From assembly GCA_018648805.1 (NCBI GenBank), contig JABGQM010000006.1:1-64000 (forward strand): a stretch of 64,000 nt of DNA, in the 5' to 3' direction. The DNA comes from Verrucomicrobiota bacterium (GTDB lineage: Bacteria > Verrucomicrobiota > Kiritimatiellia > UBA8416 > JABMPJ01). Position 1 is the stretch's first letter. Every line of letters begins with the position of its first letter. Position numbers and translations under genes: made by a program. A model generated the notes under the pieces. That model was not told the origin of the DNA. It was given only the letters and a program-made list of their open reading frames with translations, and did no database searches. This document shows positions 13,275-21,896 of this stretch, one piece after another.

Positions 13275-16124
13275 ACTGTGAGCGGGAAACTCAAAACAAA
13301 ACACCCCACTCCCCACCTCAAACACGCACGCCCCGCTCTCGGTGCGCAGCAGGGCCACGCCCTCGGCTGCGGCGGCCGGCAGGCCGCCCTCGGTGATGGT
13401 GCCGGGATCGGGTGCGGGGATGTGCACCGTGGCGGTGCTGTTGGCGGGCACGGTGATGTTGAGCGTGGCGATGCGGCCGTCTTGCTCCCAGTCGCACGCG
13501 ATCGTGCCGCGCGCGGTTTGCAGCGAGGCCTTCACCCAGGGGAGGTCGGCGGGGAGGTAGGGTTTCAACACAATCTTCTCATAGCCCGGCGCGCTTTCAT
13601 CGGGCTGGATGCCGGCCAAGCCCCAGTAAAACCACTCATCGATGGCGGCACCCAGCGTGGTGTGGCAACGCGAGGCAGTGCCCAACCAGTTCTCGGCGAT
13701 GGTGGTGCTCACATCCGCCTGTATCTTCTCTTCCTTGTTCGCGGCCAGCATATAGCCCCAGCTCGGATAATCGGTGGCGGTGGCGCGGGCCCATATGATG
13801 TCATTGCGTCCGGATGTGGCGATGGAGTTCACCACCCACTTGGTGCCGGCATAGCCGGAGGTGATGCGGCGCTGGCGAAAATTGACTGAGCTGTTGAGAT
13901 AGCCCTGCACCCGGCCACGCTGCGCTTCCGGCACCAGGTCGAAGCAGAGCGCAAGGGCCTGGGCGCTCTGGCAGCCCACATCGTAGTAGGCCCCGTACGC
14001 ATCGAAAAACGTTTCGTTGTAGGCGTCCTTGATCTTGCCCGCCAGCTCGCGGCAGTGCGCGGCATCATCCCCATGGCCCAACGTTTCAGCGATCCGGCCC
14101 ATCACCGTGGCGTCCATATGATAGAAGGCCGTCGCCATGGAACGGGGCTGATCCTTGCCCATCCCCGAAGCGCCCTCGTTGGTGGCCAGGTGATCGGCAA
14201 ACCAGGAGTGCTGGAGGTAACCGTGTTCTTCGGGTGAGGAAAAACGCTTCTCGATTGGCGTCTTGGGAAAGAGCAGGTCGCTCGGCTCCCTGCCTGAAAG
14301 GTCCGGAAGCCTCTTCTTACCGGTCTTTTCCAGGTAGGCGAGATACTTCTTCAGATAGGGATAGCTCCTCTCCAAGATACGGCGATCGCCGTAGTGCACA
14401 TAGTGCCACCAGGGGATCAGCACAAACGCGGCACTCCAAATCATGGCCTCACCCCAGCCCGGCAACGGGCAGATATAGCCCACCATGCCGCTTTCCTCAT
14501 CCTGCTGGTCGTAGAAGTCGGCGATCCACTTGGTCCAGAAACGGGCCGTATCCAGGTTGTAGAAGCTCTCCTCCGCATAGCTCCAGGCGTCGCCGCACCA
14601 CCCCAGCCGCTCCTCACGCTGGGTATCGTCGGTCGGCACCCCCATCTGCATGTTGCAGCGCTGCGACTGCAACGTGCAGGCGTGGATCTGGTTGATGAGC
14701 TCGTGCCCGCACTCAAAGCTGCCCGCCTGCTCCACCCCCTGGTGCACGAAGCAGGCCTCAAGGGTCTCCAGTGTCGGTGTTCCGGGGAACCCAGTCACCT
14801 CCACGTAGCGAAATCCGTGATAGGTGAAACGGGGCTCGTAGGTTTCGTTTGCTTCGCCCTTCATCGTGTAGAGCTCCGCCTGGCGGGCCTGGCCGCAGCT
14901 TCGCCGCTGGGCGATCATGCCACTGTCAAAGAGAAGCTCAGAGTACTTAAGCGTAACGGTCTCCCCCGCCCTGCCCTGCGGAACCATGAGCTTCGTCCAG
15001 CCGGTCATGACCGTGCCCATATCGAAGACAAACACACCGGGTTCGGGCTCGGAGACGCTCTTCGGCTGCCAACGCTTCATCACCCGATTGGACTGGTGGT
15101 CCATGGCGGTGAGCCTACCGCCAGGCGCGGCCACCACTTTCACCGCCTGCCACGCGGCCGCATCAAAGCCGGGTGCATCCCAACCATCCTGCTCCAGGCG
15201 GGCGTCGTAGTCTTCGCCGTCGTAGATGCAGCTGAAGGTAATGGGCGACCAATCGCCCTGCCAGCTCTCATCGCTTACCACCCGCTCAGTGGTGCCGTCC
15301 GCATACTCCACCTCCAACTGCACCAGGGCACGCGGTGAGCCGTGCCAGGGGGACTGCCAGTGCCAGTGCTTCTTCTGGGCATTGAACCAGCCGTTGCCGA
15401 GGATGATGCCCACAGCATTCTCACCCTCTTGGAGTGCGGCGGTAATGTCGTAGGTGGTGTAGAAGGCGCGCTTGCGGAAGTCGGTGCGTGGCGTGGCCAG
15501 CACGTCATCCCCCACCTTGGTGCCATTGAGGCGCAGTTCAAAAAGGCCCAGTCCGCAGATGAATGCGCGGGCGCGCTTCACCGGCTTAGCCAGCGCAAAG
15601 CTCTTGCGTAGCAACGGCGAGCGCTGGTCGGGCTTCAGGTCACGCAGCTCGAACGGCATCTTCTGCATATCGTCTTCGGCCAGCCTGAGCCCGCCTGAGG
15701 TGGCATCATCCTGGTGCAGAGAGTAGGGATCCAGCTCGGGCTCCGTGGCGGGTCCCATGCCGATCCAGTCTGCCTTCCAGTCGGAGGAATCAAAGAGCGC
15801 CGTGCAAAAATGCCCGGCCGCGGTGAACTCGCCGGGGTTGCCGGCTTCATCCCACACCTGCACGGCCCAGAAGCAATCCATGTTGCTGCACAGCGCTTCG
15901 CCCGCATAAGCCACGTTCGCCGACTGCGCGCTGGCTACCTTGCCGCTGTCCCAGAGATCAGCTTTGCCGGGTTTGAGGAGCGTCTCGGATGTGGCCACCA
16001 GCAGGCGGTAGGCGGTCTGTTTCCGCCCACGGCCCTCCAGTGGCACCTCCCATGAGAAGCGGGGCGTGCGTGTACCTATGGCGAGTGGGGCTTGGGCGTA
16101 TTCAACCAGCATGTGTGTCTGCAT
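13260..16124 (-). CDS. Alpha-L-rhamnosidase, GH78
   Basis: A 954-residue GH78 protein. It has the beta-sandwich N-terminal domains (TPRFSWEVPLEGRGRKQTAYRLLVATS, RKSFALAKPVKRARAFICGLGLFELRLNG, NAVGIILGNGWFNAQKKHW), then the (alpha/alpha)6 catalytic domain with DDTQREERLGWCGDAW (catalytic acid Glu region) and YNLDTARFWTKWIADFYDQQ, and a C-terminal beta domain (PWVKASLQTARGTIACDW). It hydrolyses terminal alpha-rhamnose. The start at 16124 has GGGAGA just upstream and begins exactly at the domain (HMLVEYAQAPLAIG); an earlier ATG would add 45 unrelated residues. No signal peptide is present. Confidence 0.92.
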   Translation of the reverse strand: MQTHMLVEYAQAPLAIGTRTPRFSWEVPLEGRGRKQTAYRLLVATSETLLKPGKADLWDSGKVASAQSANVAYAGEALCSNMDCFWAVQVWDEAGNPGEFTAAGHFCTALFDSSDWKADWIGMGPATEPELDPYSLHQDDATSGGLRLAEDDMQKMPFELRDLKPDQRSPLLRKSFALAKPVKRARAFICGLGLFELRLNGTKVGDDVLATPRTDFRKRAFYTTYDITAALQEGENAVGIILGNGWFNAQKKHWHWQSPWHGSPRALVQLEVEYADGTTERVVSDESWQGDWSPITFSCIYDGEDYDARLEQDGWDAPGFDAAAWQAVKVVAAPGGRLTAMDHQSNRVMKRWQPKSVSEPEPGVFVFDMGTVMTGWTKLMVPQGRAGETVTLKYSELLFDSGMIAQRRSCGQARQAELYTMKGEANETYEPRFTYHGFRYVEVTGFPGTPTLETLEACFVHQGVEQAGSFECGHELINQIHACTLQSQRCNMQMGVPTDDTQREERLGWCGDAWSYAEESFYNLDTARFWTKWIADFYDQQDEESGMVGYICPLPGWGEAMIWSAAFVLIPWWHYVHYGDRRILERSYPYLKKYLAYLEKTGKKRLPDLSGREPSDLLFPKTPIEKRFSSPEEHGYLQHSWFADHLATNEGASGMGKDQPRSMATAFYHMDATVMGRIAETLGHGDDAAHCRELAGKIKDAYNETFFDAYGAYYDVGCQSAQALALCFDLVPEAQRGRVQGYLNSSVNFRQRRITSGYAGTKWVVNSIATSGRNDIIWARATATDYPSWGYMLAANKEEKIQADVSTTIAENWLGTASRCHTTLGAAIDEWFYWGLAGIQPDESAPGYEKIVLKPYLPADLPWVKASLQTARGTIACDWEQDGRIATLNITVPANSTATVHIPAPDPGTITEGGLPAAAAEGVALLRTESGACVFEVGSGVFCFEFPAHSGTPQ

Positions 16125-16197
16125 GTCCGTCTCCCTCTTTGGACCCCTGTGGAAAGCATCGTCGCTGTGGCCCACAGCGGATGCGGTCATCACACTA

Positions 16198-17358
16198 TCA
16201 GGCGTCTGGTTCAATACGGAGTTCGGCGGGGGGCGTGACGGACCGTTCCACTTGCTCACCCAGGGACTGGAAGGCCGCGCAGTAATCGTAGGGGTAGCGG
16301 TAGACGCGCTGAGCGGGGTCGGTCAGGACATGCTCCCAAACGATCTCCTTCTCTGGGGTCACCTCAAACAGGCGGCGACACAATGACTCGAGGATCAGGG
16401 TGTTGCCATTGGGCAACCGCTGACAGTTGGCCGTGAAGCGGGCAAAGAAGCGATGTGCATCATCATATACCCAGACCAGGCTGTTATCACTGGGGTTGAT
16501 CTCCAGCACATACGAGCAGCCGCAGTGGGCCAAATCCACGAGGGGTGATGCGCCATTGTCAAAGACGATGATATGGCCGGCCCCGGGCAGGCCCTTCTCA
16601 ATCATATGCGGCTCATGCTGACCGGAGAGGCCGCCGTTGTAGTCGCCGGTATACGCCCAGACCACCTCGCCACTGTCACGGTCGATGATGCTGATGGTGT
16701 CGAGTTGGCGCAGGCTCTGCAGAATATTGCCCGGCTTGAAGCGGGCATCGCCGCCATCGTACCACTGGTTCTCCGGCAGTTCCTGTATGGTGTTGGTATG
16801 CGTCCAGTCGGCGACGGTATTGTTACCGGCCCCACCCATCCAGTTGAGGTTGGCCGGAATCTGATTGCACTGGTTGACGTCCATGTGCTCATGCTGAAGC
16901 CAGCGCCAGATCACCTCGCCCTCGCGGCTCACCTCAATCAGCTCATCCCCCGACACGCCGCCCTCACGGCGCTGCGGATCGGTGATGGTTGCCGCATACT
17001 CCGGCGGCACAGGAATGCAGCAGAGCAGAAAGACGGAACCGCGGTCGGTCGGCCAGAAGTCATGGTGCGCCCCATTCGCAGGCGTATAGGACCACGCCTC
17101 AGTACCATCCCAGTCAAATTCCGCCACATGCCCGGCAATATCCTTGCCGCCAAAGAGCAGCATCAGCTGGCCATTCGGCAGAAGCCGTGCGCGGTGGATA
17201 AAGCCCTTCTTGCCTTCCGGGTCGACCGGCCACGTATGCACCACCTCGCCATTCATATTGACCAACTTCACACTGCCGCTGGCGCCAATCAGGTTGTAGC
17301 CACCACTGCATGCCGCCGGTTTATAGAGGGTCGTGCCAATCGGGTATACGCTTTTCAT
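16198..17358 (-). CDS. Arylsulfotransferase (ASST)-like beta-propeller protein
   Basis: A 386-residue protein with repeated propeller blades rich in tryptophan and aspartate: VKLVNMNGEVVHTW, GHVAEFDWDGTEAWSY, HHDFWPTDRGSVFLL, DELIEVSREGEVIWRW, TISIIDRDSGEVVWAY, VLEINPSDNSLVWVY and RLFEVTPEKEIVWEHV. This is the ASST/PQQ-like propeller family, whose members transfer sulfate between phenols or serve as structural propellers. Conserved His residues (HHDFWP, HEPHMI, HTNTI) sit where ASST uses His for catalysis. The ATG at 17358 overlaps the preceding GH95 stop by four bases. A role in handling sulfated glycans is suggested by context only. Confidence 0.75.
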   Translation of the reverse strand: MKSVYPIGTTLYKPAACSGGYNLIGASGSVKLVNMNGEVVHTWPVDPEGKKGFIHRARLLPNGQLMLLFGGKDIAGHVAEFDWDGTEAWSYTPANGAHHDFWPTDRGSVFLLCCIPVPPEYAATITDPQRREGGVSGDELIEVSREGEVIWRWLQHEHMDVNQCNQIPANLNWMGGAGNNTVADWTHTNTIQELPENQWYDGGDARFKPGNILQSLRQLDTISIIDRDSGEVVWAYTGDYNGGLSGQHEPHMIEKGLPGAGHIIVFDNGASPLVDLAHCGCSYVLEINPSDNSLVWVYDDAHRFFARFTANCQRLPNGNTLILESLCRRLFEVTPEKEIVWEHVLTDPAQRVYRYPYDYCAAFQSLGEQVERSVTPPAELRIEPDA

Positions 17359-19841
17359 TCTTTGCCTTTTTGTTTTAGCTCTCTTGATAACCAACATGAC
17401 TCGCCCTGCTGCAACTGCAGCCCTATGGAGAGCTCGCCGTACTCGATCAAGCAGGTGCGGTCGAGCAGACTGGTGATGTTGACGGATTCGAGTTTGCCAT
17501 TCTGCCATGAGACATCGACCTCAAACCCACCACGGCAGCGCACACCGCGCAAGCGCCCTTGGACCCACGCATCCGGCAGACACGGAAGCAGGCGAATCAC
17601 CCAGGGCTCACCCGGCGTCTCCGGCAGCAGCGACTGCACCAGCATCGTGATGATGACCGCCGGCAGACCGCCGGAAATGTCCATATTGAGGACATCGCAG
17701 TGGTTATGCTGTGAGACCATCACCGGCGACCAATAGCTGTTCACCAGATACTCGACACACTCATAGGCCAACGCCCTGTCGCCAAGATGAGCAGAGGCCA
17801 TCCCCAACTGGGTCAACCCGAAGGCCATGAAACCACCATGCTCGGGACGCCGGAACACCAGGCGCTGATCAATCGCCACGCGACACGCCTCCTGCAGATC
17901 GGCACTGGCCGCGATCTCAGGAGCCACTCCATCATAGAGCGGGTAAAGGTGCGAGGCATGCCGATGGGCCTCCTCATTCTCAATCCCCGGCCAGCACCAC
18001 TCCTTCAATGCCCCATTGGCCCCGATCTGGTAGGCCGGCATCTTGGCCCGCATCCCCTGCCATGTCGCCACTTGTGCGTCGTCAACCCCGAGCTTGTCCG
18101 ATAACCGCAGCACGGTCCTCAGGATCTGTTTGATCGCGGCAATGGTCATCGTGGGATTCGGTGCCATCCAGATATTGTCGGCGGTCTCATTCTCCGGCGA
18201 GGATGCGGGCGAGAGGACGTAGACCCCATCCTGCTCGAGGGTCAGATAATCCTCATAGAAGGCCACGGACTCCAGCAGGAAGGGCTTGAGGCGCGTTTCA
18301 AAGAACGTCTCATCGCCCGTATAGAGGTAGTAGTCATAGTACAGCTGAGCGAACCATGCCGCGCCCGCAAACCAGTAGATGCCGGGAAAGTCGTGTTGGT
18401 ATTGCTTGTAGGCCAGATAGTGGGTGCGACCATGCGTGCTGGATCGCCAGGGAATCAACGGACCGCGAAAGCCCAACAACTCCCGGGCATTCTGGCGGAA
18501 GTCATCCATCAGCGCGTCCATGTAGTCCATCAGGGACTCCATACACTCGAAATGGTTGCCGCAAAGGCTGGCGGCTACCATGGATTGTACATTCCCATTG
18601 AGGGTGTAGTCGCCCGACCAGCAGGGCTTCCACGTGCCGGTCCAGACCCCCTGCAAGGCGGGAGGCAGGTTGCCCGTACTGCTGATAATCCCATAGCGTG
18701 CACCGGCGAAGGCTTTCTCGACAAGGGCGGGCGAGGTGCAGCCGACCGACGACTCGGCCTGCAGGCTCTCTGTGCTGCGGCCCTGTCCATCAGGCGTCGA
18801 CAGCTGCAGTGAGCAACGATTGAAGAGTTCGCCGTGAATCTCGGCATGCGCCTCAAGCAGCGCGTCATAGTCGGCCTCGATCCGATCGATAGCCACGGCC
18901 TCATCTTCGAACGAGAGCTCCTCCCCGCGCCTGTCGGGGATCGTCCTGACGAGTAGCAGCAGCTCATCCGCATCGGTGATCGTGAGCTGCTCGCGTCCAG
19001 TCACGACCGCCCCACCCCGCGTGATCACGCGGGCCATGGTGCAACAGCCGTTGACGGGCTGCGACTCCCAGCGGCGCTGGAAGTGCATACGGTGCGTGAG
19101 CAACGTCTCAGAAACCGTCCCTTCACAACGGTCGATGGTCTTCTGATAGATGTCGTGATCTTTGGGGTCCGTCGGCGGGATATACTCGATCTCGCGCAGC
19201 CCGAGCGACAGGTTCAGTTTGCTGCCTGACGGGCTGTTCAGCCGGAGAACCATGACATCATCAGCACGCGAGTAGAAGAAGCGGCGATGATAGAGTCCGG
19301 TGGCATCCTGCCAGGCCGTGATCGCCTCACCCGATTCGAAATCGACCGACCGGACATAGCGTTCGTAGTCACACGCCGCCTGCATCAACAGATCCAGCGA
19401 GCAGGCCCCCACAAAGGGGTCGGTCGTGTTGTAACCGGGGACGTCTTTGTCCTGCTTCAACTTACGAATAAACGCCTGTGCCTCATCCGCTTTGCCGTCG
19501 CGGACCAGCTGCTGGATGGTGTCGTAAAGCGCTTTGACCGGCAGATAGCCGTGATCGGGGAAGAGCGGCAGAAAGAGTTCCTCATGGCTCAAGACCAGCT
19601 CTTCGGCGCTGGTTCGGCAGAACGCCAGCGCGCCCTGCCTGCCGTTGCCGACGACCGTGCCGAAGTCCCACTTCCGCGCCGGCTCCAGGCAGACGCACCC
19701 GCGGCGTGGATAGGCCACCTGCAGCTGCTGCAGCAGCGCCAGCTCCCTCGCCTCGACCTCTCCAGGCTCTCGCACCATATTCACGCCTCGTGCCCCGCTA
19801 TAAACTTCTGGCGCTTCCGGGATTTGCGGGTGTTTTTTCAT
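17355..19841 (-). CDS. GH95-family alpha-L-fucosidase/galactosidase
   Basis: An ~828-residue GH95 enzyme. The N-terminal part matches the family opening (WDFGTVVGNGRQGALAF, LSHEELFLP). The (alpha/alpha)6 catalytic region shows LPPALQGVWTGTWKPCWSGDYTLNGNVQSMV, EEAHRHASHLYPLYDG, FMAFGLTQLGMASAHLGD and NMDISGGLPAVIITMLVQS, then a C-terminal domain (RLRGVRCRGGFEVDVSWQNG). It inverts fucosidic (or galactosidic) linkages. The start is uncertain: ATG 19841 is used here, while ATG 19778 has a better ribosome site (GAGGCG). No clear signal peptide. It is the first gene of the leftward cluster and lies downstream of the repeat array at 19872. Confidence 0.88.
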   Translation of the reverse strand: MKKHPQIPEAPEVYSGARGVNMVREPGEVEARELALLQQLQVAYPRRGCVCLEPARKWDFGTVVGNGRQGALAFCRTSAEELVLSHEELFLPLFPDHGYLPVKALYDTIQQLVRDGKADEAQAFIRKLKQDKDVPGYNTTDPFVGACSLDLLMQAACDYERYVRSVDFESGEAITAWQDATGLYHRRFFYSRADDVMVLRLNSPSGSKLNLSLGLREIEYIPPTDPKDHDIYQKTIDRCEGTVSETLLTHRMHFQRRWESQPVNGCCTMARVITRGGAVVTGREQLTITDADELLLLVRTIPDRRGEELSFEDEAVAIDRIEADYDALLEAHAEIHGELFNRCSLQLSTPDGQGRSTESLQAESSVGCTSPALVEKAFAGARYGIISSTGNLPPALQGVWTGTWKPCWSGDYTLNGNVQSMVAASLCGNHFECMESLMDYMDALMDDFRQNARELLGFRGPLIPWRSSTHGRTHYLAYKQYQHDFPGIYWFAGAAWFAQLYYDYYLYTGDETFFETRLKPFLLESVAFYEDYLTLEQDGVYVLSPASSPENETADNIWMAPNPTMTIAAIKQILRTVLRLSDKLGVDDAQVATWQGMRAKMPAYQIGANGALKEWCWPGIENEEAHRHASHLYPLYDGVAPEIAASADLQEACRVAIDQRLVFRRPEHGGFMAFGLTQLGMASAHLGDRALAYECVEYLVNSYWSPVMVSQHNHCDVLNMDISGGLPAVIITMLVQSLLPETPGEPWVIRLLPCLPDAWVQGRLRGVRCRGGFEVDVSWQNGKLESVNITSLLDRTCLIEYGELSIGLQLQQGESCWLSRELKQKGKE

Positions 19842-19871
19842 TGGCCTATATGCAGATACACTCTCACACAA

Positions 19872-20045
19872 TCCGGTTAAGTCAGGCGATTAAGCGTATC
19901 CAAGTAAGTGTTGCGGTTAAGAGTGCGACGAAGTGTACGCTTAAGTGTGTGCGCTGCGCTCTCCATACACCTTCTCGGACACTTAACCGCTTCCTTAACC
20001 GCTACCCTTACCCGGTTACCCTTAACCGATCAACTTACACGATCC
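19872..20045. repeat. Inverted array of GNTTAAG units at 12-14 bp spacing
   Basis: Rightward TTAAG-like units lie at 19877, 19890, 19904, 19917, 19929 and 19941, and leftward units (CTTAA-like) at 20034, 20021, 20007, 19994 and 19982, with a weaker one at 19971. The spacing from the outside inward is 13, 14, 13, 12 in both arms. The consensus is roughly GCGGTTAAGTGTA. The 174-base palindromic array fills the space between the GH95 gene and the histidine kinase promoter. It could be an operator array for both directions or a miniature transposon with multi-site ends. Confidence 0.75.
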
Positions 20046-20174
20046 CTATCCGCCTCCGTCCAGAACGCGATTCATCAATAGAAAATCCCCCGCTAATACC
20101 TGAAGAGCCTTTTTTTGTGCCCTCTTTTGGGGGCCTTTGAGCAGGACGTATAGTCACGTTTCGCGGGTTTAACA

Positions 20175-20203
20175 TTGAGGCCGCACGGGGCCTTGAGTAT
20201 AGT
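20175..20203 (+). promoter_or_regulatory. Sigma-70-type promoter of the histidine kinase gene
   Basis: TTGAGG at 20175-20180 and TATAGT at 20198-20203 with a 17-base spacer. The ATG at 20213 is only nine bases after the -10 box, and there is no ribosome site before it, so the transcript is probably leaderless. Confidence 0.55.
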
Positions 20204-20212
20204 CTCCCCTCC

Positions 20213-21835
20213 ATGAGTACAGCAAAGGATAGTCTATCCCGTAGTCGCCATTCGAGCAGCACCATGCGCATTGATATGGATGCGGTTTTGGGTGATACCG
20301 TGCGTGGGCCTGAGCGGTCGGTTGTTGATCGGTCGGTTCCGGACGATGAGCGTGGCGGTAGCGGTGGGGAATCTACGTTTGCGGCCCTTTTGCAGAGCAT
20401 TTACGATGGGGTCCTGATCGCGGCACCCAACGGGCGCATTATGGAATATAATTCGCGCGCCGTGGAGTTGCTGGGGGGTGGGCGTGACTACCTCGATGGC
20501 AGTGATGTGATGAAGCTGATCTCGGGGGCCGATACCGCGCTCTGGGAAGCGCTGCGTAAGAACCTGGATGACCGCCGCTACACATTGCTGGAAGCACGTG
20601 TCATCCGGTTTGATGGGTCGAGTTTCCCGGCTGAAATCGCAGTAAACTGGATGACACACGGGACTTCCGGGCGTCTCTGTTTCTTTATTCGTGATATCTC
20701 GATTCGCAAGCAGGCTCAGGAGGCGCTCGAAGATGCCGTGGCGCGTCTGGAGGAGCACGACCGCGCGCGCATGCAGTTTGTATCCAATGTGTCGCACGAG
20801 CTGCGCACCCCGCTGACCTCTATGATCTACGCTGTGGCCAACATGTTGCGCGGCGTACTGGGGCCGATTTCGGATCCTGTCCGCAAGTATCTGACGATGC
20901 TGGATGGCGATAGTAAGCGGTTGCTGACGACGGTGAACGATATTCTTGATCTGCGTAAGATTGAAAATGAGAGTCTGACGCTGACCCGGGCCACGATCCC
21001 CTTTGGCCGTCTGGTGTCGCGCAGCCTTGAGTCGCTGGCCGTGCGGACGCAGCAGAAAGGGGTTGCGTTCAGCGTGGATCCGGGCGCGTCGGGTCTGTTT
21101 GCAGACTGCGACCCACAGCGCATGGAGCGGGTCGTGCTCAATATTGTGGGCAACGCGGTGAAATTCACACCCGAGGGCGGGACGATTGCGGTCACGGTGA
21201 CGGATGATAGCGCCAATGAGGGGTGCCTCCGCCTGGAAGTGCGCGACAGCGGGATTGGCATTCCGCCGGATGCGTTGGACCGGGTGACGGAGCGCTATTT
21301 CACGGTGGGCAAGCAGCCGAGCGGATCGGGGCTGGGCTTGGCCATCGTCAAGGAGATCGTGGCGCTGCATGGTGGTAGTATTGGAATTCAGAGTCCGGTG
21401 CCGGGCGGAGACAGAGGAACGCTGGTCACCGTATCGCTGCCGCGCGTTGATCCACCGATCATTCTGCTGGCAGGAAGTGACGATTTCGTTTGCACCAAGC
21501 TGGGACAGCAATTGACCGCTGCGGGCTATCGGGTTATAAGGGGCGGTGACGGTGAGGATGCGCAGCACATCGTTGAGCACCGTCGCTTCCATGGCGCCGT
21601 TGTGGGGCTGGGTATGGAAGGCATGTCCGGGACGGAACTGATTCTCAAGATGAAAAGTGACCGGCGACTGAGGACGACGCCGTTGATCGCGATCGGGGGC
21701 GCGGGTCTGAACAAGGCGCGCGAGCAGATCTTGAAGAGTTTTTCGATTCCTTTGGTTCCACGCCACTGGACAGAGACCATGCTGCTGGACCGAATTGAGG
21801 AGGCCTTTCTGGGGCCGATGGCTATGATGAAATAG
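20213..21835 (+). CDS. PAS-domain hybrid histidine kinase with degenerate receiver
   Basis: A 540-residue cytoplasmic kinase. Residues ~55-170 are a PAS domain (LLQSIYDGVLIAAPNGRIMEYN); ~180-250 form the dimerisation domain with the phospho-acceptor His195 in SNVSHELRTPLTSM; ~290-410 form the ATP-binding domain with N box LNIVGNAVKFT, G1 box VRDSGIGIPP and G2 box GSGLGLAIVKEIVALHGG. The C-terminal ~110 residues resemble a receiver, but the phospho-Asp position is Gly (GAVVGLGMEGMSG), so this part cannot be phosphorylated in the normal way. No membrane segments are present. The double-receiver regulator gene follows and is the likely partner. Confidence 0.9.
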   Translation: MSTAKDSLSRSRHSSSTMRIDMDAVLGDTVRGPERSVVDRSVPDDERGGSGGESTFAALLQSIYDGVLIAAPNGRIMEYNSRAVELLGGGRDYLDGSDVMKLISGADTALWEALRKNLDDRRYTLLEARVIRFDGSSFPAEIAVNWMTHGTSGRLCFFIRDISIRKQAQEALEDAVARLEEHDRARMQFVSNVSHELRTPLTSMIYAVANMLRGVLGPISDPVRKYLTMLDGDSKRLLTTVNDILDLRKIENESLTLTRATIPFGRLVSRSLESLAVRTQQKGVAFSVDPGASGLFADCDPQRMERVVLNIVGNAVKFTPEGGTIAVTVTDDSANEGCLRLEVRDSGIGIPPDALDRVTERYFTVGKQPSGSGLGLAIVKEIVALHGGSIGIQSPVPGGDRGTLVTVSLPRVDPPIILLAGSDDFVCTKLGQQLTAAGYRVIRGGDGEDAQHIVEHRRFHGAVVGLGMEGMSGTELILKMKSDRRLRTTPLIAIGGAGLNKAREQILKSFSIPLVPRHWTETMLLDRIEEAFLGPMAMMK

Positions 21836-21896
21836 GCGTGGCCCCTGGTAGGAAGAGTGGTGAGGCACGGAAACGGCGGTAGCCGGAGAATGCACT

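Noticed and set aside
13008-13889. 293-aa rightward open frame over the end of the GH78 gene
   Set aside because: Gly/His-rich antisense of the rhamnosidase C-terminal domain; it also runs through the hairpin repeats.
20100-20150. Intrinsic terminator from the T-run near 20108
   Set aside because: The T-run (TTTTTTT) is not preceded by a stable hairpin on the plus strand, and no gene ends shortly before it on either strand.
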